NCBI RefSeq assembly: GCF_958295425.1
Contig: NC_081145.1
Location: 13,117,099 to 13,181,098 of the forward strand
Direction: 5' to 3'
Length of the DNA stretch: 64,000 nucleotides
From: Solea solea
Taxonomy: Eukaryota; Chordata; Actinopteri; Pleuronectiformes; Soleidae
Numbering within the stretch: the stretch's first letter is position 1; the number at the start of each line of letters is the position of its first letter. The translations under genes and the position numbers were made by a program. Of the stretch, positions 54,924 through 64,000 are shown in pieces. The notes beneath the pieces were generated by a model that saw only the letters and a list, made by a program, of their open reading frames with translations, ran no database searches and was not told where the DNA came from.

Positions 54924-55131
54924 CAAACCGCGGATTCACTTTTGCCACTTTTTGTTTATGTGGATAAAACAAACATGATATGGTTGTGACGTCCTCTACA
55001 ACATAAACTATTACTCATCGTTGTCCTCAGCTTGTGTGAAGGAAAGTTGACAGTTAAAATGCACTCATCCATTGACACAACCATACGTCAGCGAGCGTCA
55101 CAATAACCAGGCGGCTGCTGCTGCTGCTGCC
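54924..55131 (+). repeat. Dispersed duplication, copy 2
   Basis: Same order as copy 1 (caaaccgcggattcactttt ... ccatacgtcagcgagcgtca ... CTG run of five). It has additional blocks acaacataaactattactca and ttgacagttaaa, and lies about 1.54 kb downstream in direct orientation. Confidence 0.85.
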
Positions 55132-55756
55132 TAAAGCCAAACAAAGAGCACTGTGGACCTTATATACATGTGAACTATGACTAATATGGACAGAGGGGTA
55201 GTTTTTTTTTTCCTGGAGTAGGTAGTGAGGCTTGCATCTTCATAACGAGAAAAGAAAACACAGGAAAAGGACAAAGCCTCTAGAATAGTATGACCATGTC
55301 TTTGTCCACTAATGAACTGTTCCTTTCATGAAGTCCAAACAGTGAGCTGGCCTCCAACAGAGAAGGACCAAGCACATCCAAATCTACTTATAACTACATT
55401 TTCACAGCATCACTGTCATGCTGCAGTTGCCCTGCTTCACGTCTTTGATCTCCTTGTGTCTTGAAAGGTCCTGGAGCAGATCTGCTTTACTTAATCTCAT
55501 ATTCCTAGAGTCATTATATTTCACACCACATCCAGTTCACAAACATTTAAACTGTGATTATGAATACATTCACTCTGAGAGTATCTTTTGTTGAATCAAA
55601 TTAGATTCAAACCGTTGTTGCCGACTACAAATAATTAATGTGATGTGATTGATCACCTGGGTTTGGCTCCAACTCATCTCATCAGTGCTGAAACATAACC
55701 TAACATTTACAGAAACCCGCCATCTGCAATCTGTACAGGAAGTGTGTCAATAAAGT

Positions 55757-55780
55757 CGTCTGTCTGTCTGTCTGTCTGTT
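55757..55780. repeat. (TCTG)n microsatellite
   Basis: About five to six TCTG units following a gtcaataaagtcg block, resembling a retroelement tail. Confidence 0.75.
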
Positions 55781-56570
55781 ATTCTGAAGATCTTTTGTCT
55801 TGTCTCTGGGTCCTGATCACTCTTGGGAGTTTGGTTACAGATGTGTTTCAGTGTGTGAGAGCTGCGCTGAGGCCACTCTGTCCCAGTTCTGTTCACTTCA
55901 ATCAGAGGGATTTACTCACAGTGTCTGAGCATCAAGCTGTGAGGGATCTCTCTGGCTAATCTCTCCAATACTAAGTAGCAATCACAACCTGGGCATTAAA
56001 GGTGCGCCACATTTCACTGAGCATGTGGAGAAAACTTTATTATGAAATATAATGCAGAAAAAAACAAACCCAAACATCAAAATCAATATTCTGCAATAGT
56101 AATTTGACATTTGTTTGTGATTGTTGTGCAGAGAAATTAACCTAACCGCCTAAAACCATGAGAGCAGTTTTTACCCATTTAGTTAACAGACATTTAGAAA
56201 TGTTTTCTATAGATATAAACAGTATAATCACAGTTACCTTTTTTCATATGTATGCAGAGGTGGAACGAGTACTGAACTATACTATTCATGTAAAAGTACT
56301 GGTCTAAAAATGTACTCAGGTTAAAGTAAAAAAGTAGCTTGTTTAAAATGTATTCAGAGTAAAAGTTACTTAGTAACTTTTTTAACAAGGTTGGGTTTCT
56401 TTCTTGTGTTATGCAAAAGGGAAAGAAGGACACAAATCTCACATCAATTGTTTTTAATTAAAGGCAAACCTCCAGAAATTAAAGTGCTGGCAAAATAAAA
56501 TATGTAAACACATAATTTATCAGTCAAAACGGTCAAAACTTTATCACTCAGGGACCTTAATTAGTGCTAA

Positions 56571-56621
56571 TTCACCTGTCCTCATCATTCACCTGTCCCA
56601 ATCATTCACCTGTCCTGATCA
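56571..56621. repeat. 17-bp tandem repeat, three copies
   Basis: ttcacctgtcctcatca-type units start at 56571, 56588 and 56605. Each contains CACCTG, an E-box core. Intergenic. Confidence 0.75.
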
Positions 56622-59600
56622 TTCATTCACTGTGTGGGAATCCACAGACTGGTTTTGGAGGATTTATTTTGGATCACCATCTGTCATTTACTACTTTTAC
56701 TACTTTTAAACATGCATATTTCTGTTGAAAATGGCTGATTTACCTACATATATATTACATTAGGTGTTACAAAAATAGTAATGGTAATATTTTGCACAAG
56801 TTATTGGTTTGTCATCTTTAAAATGCGAGTCCCCACTTAAAAACAATTTTCTGTACAGATTTTTATATAGTACATACAAGTGGTAGTGTAGGGTGTTGAG
56901 GCAGCTTTTCCACTCCAGAAGCCTGTTATTTGAATCTCCAGAAAAGTCAAGGTCTAATAGCACTTAATGAATGAGAGTTCCTCTTTCATCTGACCCTGAG
57001 CCCTGTTTGAACAACTAACTAATCTGAACAGTGAATGGTCTGCCTGCGTGCACTTCCTGTGGCAGGACTGTGTCTCTTTAATTAGCTCCAATTCTTTCAT
57101 TGCAGAACAAACAGCAACATATGCCACTTGGTGACAGGCGTTTGTGTGCACAAGGAGAGGACAGGACCGAGCTGCGCCTATAAACACCTGCCACATTCAT
57201 AATCAACATGTCATACATTATGTGGAGACAAAGAAATTCAATTAAAAAAGAAAAAAAAGGGGGGGTTACAGAAGGTATCATACAATTATCTATATATCAG
57301 TTTGAATTTTAATATTTTTAAATATGTCTAATCGTATATATGTTCATATCATGCACCAGGTGTGTTATTTTAGTAAAATGGTAGCCTGATGATTGATATT
57401 TTAAGCCCTTATGTTTAGAATAAGATATGGATGAAACTGACTTATGAATTATTGAGTTTATTTGATAATTACAAAAAGGCACTCAAACAGGAAAAAGTTG
57501 ATTTAGTGCGACATAAGCATTTGACACTGGTGTTTTATTTTTGTTTTGTCAACTCTAATGTTTTTTTTTGGGTTATTTGATACACTGTGATGCATATGAT
57601 GAACCCTTCAAGTGAAAATGAACAGAAGTGGAAGTTACTCCTCTGCTTGATTTTCAAGAGTGTTGGTGGTAGAAACAGTATGTTTTCACCAATGCTTAAT
57701 ATCATTATAATCAAACAAATATAATGATATTATTACCAATAATGATAATATAGTAAAAATGGAAAGTATTATATTATATACGTATTATTATTGTTATTAA
57801 TGATCAGGATTTTTGTGTATTTGGAGATATTGATAAAGTTAATATGTCTAAATAATGACAATTATAATGTGTTTAATGGAGTATAATATATACATAAAAT
57901 GAAATAGCCACATAAATTATTGGTGCAGGGAGAGGGGCCTGATCAATTTTGAGTTCTTCCCACTCCCTATGTATAATTTAGATTAGTGATTAATCGAATG
58001 TTTAATTGTCACTTATATTTTATGTACATCTTTCATGTTCAGAGCTAACCCTCAGAGCATTATGATTACGCTTGTTCCGTACAATTGTGACACACTGTAA
58101 AGCATCCCTGCTGTCTGGTTTATCGTTACAATATCCCAAGAGATTAGTTAAAGCAGAAGAAGAGGGAGACAAACGCAAACACGGACGTCACCAAAACACC
58201 TTTTGCGACAAGGAAACGTCATCGTCTTTGATATTCAGGGATCACGAAGAGGAAAGTTTTGTTGTCATTCTGTTGACACGAGATAGAAAGCCAGGGATGT
58301 CAGGAAATGAGCTGGAGGAGGCTTTGATTGCACCAAACAGCATCATGTGTCTTTATGCACACACGCCTTGACCAGGTGGTTGTGAATAGGCCAGGCCTTG
58401 GAATCAAAGGAGTGGGAACGTGACACTGTGCACGCATTCTTCATCCCTTCATTATGCCCCCGCTCACCCAGCAACATGTACAAGTGACGGATACAACCTT
58501 GACAAGAGCCTACATCCTATAATGGGTGCATTATTGTTGTCCTCCAGGACAGATCAGTCAAGAGACTCAAGGCACTACATAATTAGTCAACAAATTTCAA
58601 GAAAAAAATAATCCTCTGACCGCCTTCCGTCGTGAGAGCTCAGTTTAAATATGCTAATCCCATTTCTCATTACATGCTAAAGCCCACTTCTTGTAGAGAA
58701 GCTGTTTTATTAGCCCCCAAAATAACCTATATGAAATGTTACAAATCAAAAATAAGCACCTACTTCATGTAAAGTGAAGGGTAGCGTTGTAGTCTTTCTG
58801 GGGTATGTCAGGACTTTGAACGGATGTGAATTTTCACACGGATGTGAGATTAAAATAGAACTGATTTTACTTGAAGGCAAAATGTCAGGTCACTTAAGAG
58901 AACAGTAAGTTGGCTGTATGGGCAGAGGGAAACAGAAAAATAATTCAATGACATCCAGCATCAGCATCAGATGGGCCGGAAATGCCTCGCGCCACTGATG
59001 TGCACAAAGCACCAGTCGAATGAAGAACGACCTGATGCGCCGTGTTCACGGAGTCAGATCATATCAAGCTGCTGTGAAGAGCAGCAGACTGACAATGAAG
59101 TTTGGCAGGGCGGCAGTAAACATCCGGGCATCAGCCAGATCTCTGTGACAGAACATGCCTGCGAGCGAGGCCACAGGTCAGAGCCGGCATAGTGCAAGTC
59201 ACTGGCCACAAGCGATCTTGAAAGGCCAAGCATGATCACATCTACATCAATGTAGCCATTTACAACACAAACAGAATATGACTTGCACATTAAGGCACAA
59301 GCCACCTATGAACATCACGGGTCTAGTCAACGTTCAGACCCTGTCCAGAGACAGCAGCATTAAAAAGACAGGTTTTCCCCATAGGGTGATCTCCGTCTCA
59401 CGCACCCTCTGTGACCACCTCGGAATTTCCATTAGAAAGAGTGTTCTCCATATCAATCCAAGCTTTAATTAAAAAGCTGCTATATTCACAGAGCCTTCGT
59501 AAGCTCACTGAAAATGCACAGGCTGTCCTGCTCTTCTCCATGAGTGGGCGAAACGGTGCATTTGGAAACCAAATGAGTTCATTGTTGCCTGGCTCAAGCC

Positions 59601-60339
59601 TTTCATCTAATTTATTGTCCTTACGGAGTGACTGTCACCCTCTGGTAAACACTTGATGTTGTCATCAGCATTAGCACCATTACTCATATGCTTGAAAAGG
59701 TGACGCAATTCACACTCGGTGCCGTTTCCCCTTGTATAGAAACATATTTTCATCATATATAAAAATGAAGGGCTTTGTAAAAACAAAACAGACACTGTGA
59801 TGAACATAAACAAATGAACAGAAAGGGTTTTGTTCATGTTTTTGTTAAAATGGCTCTAGTGCCAAACAGCAGTGAAGACTCATCATCCTTTCTTTTTTTG
59901 AAAAATTAGGTTACACCATAGATAAGGGTAAAATATGCATTATCAAAGTGAATCTGTAAAGTGGTTATTTTCAGAAAATAGGTACATCATACATGCAGTA
60001 TGTCCATTAAATGTTTGATTAATGGAGTTCAGAAATAGTCGAACGAAGACCATTTGTTTCTATTAATGTTATTATCATATTTGTTTGGTTCCTTACAGCT
60101 AAAAAAAATTATGATTTCAGTAAAAGATGATCATAAATTGTTTTTAATAAAAAGACATTGTGAAACAACTACAACAAGATAAGCACATTGTTACTGTTAC
60201 AGACTTCCACTGAGAGTGACTCACAATAATAATGGCATGCGAGTCTTCAGAGTGGAAATGTAAATTGACTGACTTGGGGAAATAAAGGTCCACTGTAAAA
60301 AGTGTTGAGAGTCTGGATGAGTGTTGAATACCGTCTCAG

Positions 60340-63300
60340 TCAGGAAAACTGTTTCCCGACCACGTCTGCCAACTGGGGATCAACCTCTGACAACATGACC
60401 TGCAGGTGCTGAAGCTGGAAAAGAAAGAAGGGTCAGGTGGAAACTTGATGTTTTATTTTCCACAGGAGCTGGTGGTTCCTCACATGTCCCACCCTGACAC
60501 CCGCTCTAAAAATAAATCCTTTATGTCAAACAATAGAGGCAGTTTGCATGTATGATTTACTTCCGAAAGTGTGCACAAAAAATGCTGTTACTTAAATTGT
60601 TACTACACCAACAATAATGAACTGTAGTTGTGCAGTATTTTTCATTTTAATCATTTTAGCACAAACAAAAGTAAATACTGTATTATACAATCTAATTTTA
60701 GATAACATGTTGAGCAATAATGGAGGTTAGATAATTAATATTCAACTCAAACAGTTAAAACTGGAGTTTTGCTTTATTGTACAGTAACTGAAAACCTTTT
60801 AAGTGTGAAACATTTGGTATCATATCATCTTTATCTATAATATTTTACTGTATATGTTCATAACTGAAAGTAATACATGCATAATCTCTTTGACAAAGCA
60901 CTTACTGAATCCTTAAAATGGGGAAGTAAACTTCCTGCAGCTGTGAGACAAGTCTTCTCTGTCAGGAAACCTTTCTTCACCAAATCTGCCACTGTGTCCT
61001 GCGAGGAACAAACGACCCATTAAGTGTTTCTATGTTTTAAAAGCATTTTGAAATCTATGCGAAACAAATGTAAAACAAATGAAAAAAATTGGTGGACTTA
61101 CCTTGGTTATCTGGTTGCAGATATCTGCTAGAAACTCAGTTGCAATCTCTGCCAGAGTTTGCAACTGTTGTGTGTCTTCATTGCTGGTGCTATGATCTGT
61201 GTGTTCACTGTGCTGCTGGAGCACCTGCAAAATGTTTGCAATAAGGTCCAGGCCTAGAAACAAAAGATATTTACACAACAACTTGAATTATTAATTGTTT
61301 GCTTATTCACTGTCAAAAGCAAACAAGTAGTAGAGTCTAAGCACATTTATTATTACACTACGACACTAAAAGATACACTACTATTTGTTCCCGTTTTGTT
61401 TTTTATTTACACTGAGAGGGGTGTCAGTTGCTGAGCATTTGGATGCTTGTTGGCCAGGTAACCACTTCAAACAGGCATAAAGTACGTAACACATTGAAAC
61501 AAAGAACAGTGGAGCCGGTACAAAACGTACTGATGTCGCCTTTGCTGGTCCACTGATCCTGGCATCCATACAAAGCCTGAAGGACTGAAAAGGACAGGAC
61601 CAAAAGGCTCTTGTGCTCCTGCAGGATGACTGAAGGGTCAGTCGAATGGCAAAAGTCCTCACATACCAACTCACAGATAAAGTCCCACACTGCTTGGCCA
61701 GATCCATCAGGGGAAGCTAGGAGACACAATAAAAACAATTTCTTGTCTTGTACACTTAATTATGTAAGAGTTATTGTAAGAGTGCTGGCTGACAGCTGAA
61801 GTCCATCTTACCAAAAGCCCGAATACCCTCATCTGTGGTTGTGAGGAGCTGGAGGATGTGAAGGTAAACCTCTAAACCATTTGGACTATCTGGTCTGTAA
61901 AGAAAAGTCAATCTTGTTAGTGTTGAGGGTGTTGAGGGACATCAGTTTTTAATTTTTTTAAACTGAATAATAATAAATATCTGTTTTATAATATAATAAA
62001 TATAAGTAAATATAAAAATATTCCAAGTCTGTTACCATCTTATTCACAAACAAACAAATTCCTAAGAACAAGCCAATGTAAATACCCTTAATATAATGTC
62101 AATGGCAAGTGCCTTGAATTATAAAACTTCCATATTATGTCAATACAGAAACTGTGCAGCAGTTACTATAAACTCATCACATAGTATTAATGTGTCCTCC
62201 AGTAGCGTACATGTACAAAGTGTTGGGACTTAAATTAAAAAATTAAATACCAGCAGTTTATGCATATAAACTCATAAGCTGGTGAATTACTTTACCTTCA
62301 TTTTTAATGATTTTTTTTTATTCCCACTGAAAAAACCTACACACGAAAACATCACTCCCATTCTCCTGAATTAACATTTCAGATTCCCACCTAAGCTGCT
62401 TGGAGGCCTCAACAAGGCACGAGACCAGATCCAGGCGGCTTTCATGACCATCTTCCTCGTCACTTGGCTGAGCTGTGATCCAGCTCTTCATCAGCTCTTC
62501 ATCCAGGTCAAACAGTTTGTCAACTAGCTCTCCAACCTTCTCAAGCAGGTCCACTATAAAACAGAGTATGTACCTCAGTTAGAAAGCAGATACATGTGTT
62601 AAAAATAGTCTTGATGACACAAATTGTAAGACCTTTTTTTCACATGCAAGTAAAAAGTAAAAACAAAGTACTGTTGGTAGAGCTGCTCATAATGAAACAG
62701 AGGTTGGATTGCACAGATGTCTGCTGGCGTAATCGTTGAAGCCACAGGGAACTAATATCTTTCTGAGATAGACAGGTCAGCATCAATCTGCAAACATTGC
62801 AGGAAGAAATTATTACTTCTCCCCCAGTCTCTCATATGTCCACAGGAAACGCAAATATCACCTGCTTGTTTCCAGAAGGGTTGGGGGATCTGTATCTCCG
62901 AGAAGAAGCAACAGCACCACACTGTGGACACACATCAGCGTTGCATTAGTTAGATCAAACCACAGAAGTGTACAAAATCTATTAAATAATGATGACGGAT
63001 GACGACTTCTACCCACCCTAAGTCTTCATTTTGACTGAGGGTCAGACAAGCGTCAGGAAAACAAGCCATGTTCCCAAGGATTCCCACGCAAATTTCCTAC
63101 AGAGGCACAAGAAGAATCTGTGACTGGTCTTGGGAATTCTCACAATCCTGAGACATACCACCTAAAACTAAACACAACACAATGTACTGTATTTGGGAAA
63201 CTGGAGTTAAGGTTGACTTACTGTAAGACGTGGACATCGAGATTTGGATATGACCCCAAGAAGGATATCGGTAGCTTTAAATTCCTGCAGAAAACTAGCC

Positions 63301-63960
63301 ACATCCTGCGGACAGTCAGTAAATAAATAATCATAGATAATTAGTACTTAAACCTTTAGATGAGTTCATGTTCAAATCTAATTAAAGCATGTGCATGAAA
63401 GTGGACAGTCAGTATAACGCAATGTTATGTGGCAATTTCATGAATCCTCCCTTTAACAATCGAACCTTCAAGTAGAGAGGATTTAGTGCAGGACTACTGT
63501 ATGAGACTACATTAATATAAGATCGCTATACCTAATAAAATGGTAACTGAGTTTAGTTTAGTTCACTGGTAGGACAACTTCTTGTACCAAGGTCCAAGTT
63601 CCCATTTCCTAATTTTTACAACAAAAGATGCGTGCATAGTAATTTTATTAGAACATTACAATCCAAAATTTAAAAAAAGTATTGATCACTTTCTCTTTTT
63701 AGTTGGGTTGCAATAACCTTCATAAACATAAACTGTTCTTGACAAGTTCCACTAAGTTGGTGATAAATGTATGACAGAACAAAAATAATCCCAGTGAATA
63801 AAATCAGCTGTAACCAGGTATAATGTGAGGTCAATGAAGCAGAAGTTAAGAACTCTACCTTATCCATTACCATATCCCAGACTCTGCATAAATCTTCCTC
63901 TTCATCATCACTGATCTGCACTGGACCTTCAGAGTCTTTCTCTGAATGCTCAGTGACCAT
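60340..63960 (-). CDS. saal1: Serum amyloid A-like 1 (SAAL1), eleven 3' coding exons, N-terminus beyond window
   Basis: Coding exons in transcript order: 63859-63960, 63222-63305, 63017-63096, 62862-62921, 62672-62787, 62391-62553, 61812-61894, 61531-61716, 61102-61253, 60906-60998, 60340-60414. They total 1194 nt (397 residues plus stop), all in phase. SAAL1 signatures: [97 protein letters not shown]. The first visible exon begins with an ATG directly after an AG acceptor, but mammalian SAAL1 has an upstream exon with an STVYSKHWLFGVL-type segment. The true start is therefore probably beyond base 64000. Helical armadillo-like protein; linked in the literature to synovial fibroblast proliferation, molecular role poorly defined. 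It follows tph1 as in human. Confidence 0.93.
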
Positions 63961-64000
63961 CTGCAAGACATGAACATTTAACAAACATTACGACATGTGA

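Larger units (their letters stand above)
51373..60339. other. tph1 upstream to saal1 3' intergenic region
   Basis: Nine kilobases without a supportable gene. It holds the tph1 promoter, a TTAA-flanked element with a nested MITE (51993-52978), a dispersed duplication (53381-53562 and 54924-55131), a SINE (54545-54725), a TCTG tract (about 55757-55780), a 17-bp tandem triplet, and from about 57 to 60 kb AT-rich unique sequence in which I see no structure. Confidence 0.6.

Noticed and set aside
56250..56370. aagtaaaagtact-rich block as a possible MITE
   Set aside because: It resembles a common fish repeat, but I could not define ends or target duplications, so it is not listed as an element.
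58072..58371. 99-codon plus-strand open frame in the tph1-saal1 interval
   Set aside because: No recognisable domain, splice support or repeat-independent evidence; within the length expected by chance.
63670..63858. Membrane-like extension of the saal1 exon frame ([16 protein letters not shown])
   Set aside because: Read-through into the intron past a gta donor; SAAL1 continues with DVASFLQEF in the next exon.

Overview
This window is vertebrate nuclear DNA, almost certainly from a ray-finned (teleost, probably percomorph-like) fish. The signs are multi-exon genes with GT/AG introns, compact introns, fish-type tRNA-derived SINEs, Tc1/mariner and hAT-like remnants, and many microsatellites (CA, GA, TAG, ATT, GAAA, CTG). 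There are no bacterial operons, phages or CRISPR arrays. Six protein-coding genes can be reconstructed exon by exon. Each has phase-compatible splice sites and an uninterrupted reading frame.

Layout. (1) 270-7337, minus: 5' part of plakophilin-3 (pkp3); its C-terminal armadillo exons lie beyond base 1. (2) 13942-22597, minus: complete eight-exon tetraspanin CD81. (3) 24814-32052, plus: complete four-coding-exon Kv3.1-type potassium channel kcnc1, with a long putative 3' UTR to about 36.1 kb. (4) 36999-45099, minus: complete eleven-exon RCC1-repeat gene sergef, convergent with kcnc1. (5) 46336-51372, minus: complete eleven-exon tryptophan hydroxylase 1 (tph1). (6) 60340-63960, minus: eleven 3' exons of saal1, with the N-terminal exon(s) beyond base 64000.

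The order kcnc1-sergef-tph1-saal1 matches human 11p15.1. pkp3 and cd81 are 11p15.5 genes in human, so this fish segment joins blocks that are separated in mammals. The genes do not form a pathway. tph1 (serotonin/melatonin synthesis) and kcnc1 (fast-spiking Kv channel) are both neuronal or neuroendocrine, and each has a candidate REST/RE1 element: a near-canonical one in tph1 intron 1 and flipped half-sites in the kcnc1 leader/promoter region.

Most of the remaining sequence is introns, UTRs and intergenic DNA carrying transposon relics. The clearest are a 499-bp hAT-type MITE with a perfect 8-bp target duplication just after kcnc1 exon 1, a TTAA-flanked element containing a second nested MITE, a foldback element with about 70-bp arms, a pentanucleotide satellite with higher-order structure, and a perfect 54-bp palindrome. 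I found no previously undescribed multi-gene system. The most notable signals are the REST-site candidates, a TPH2-like phosphorylation motif on the fish TPH1 N-terminus, an upstream ORF overlapping the kcnc1 start, and the nested/foldback mobile elements.
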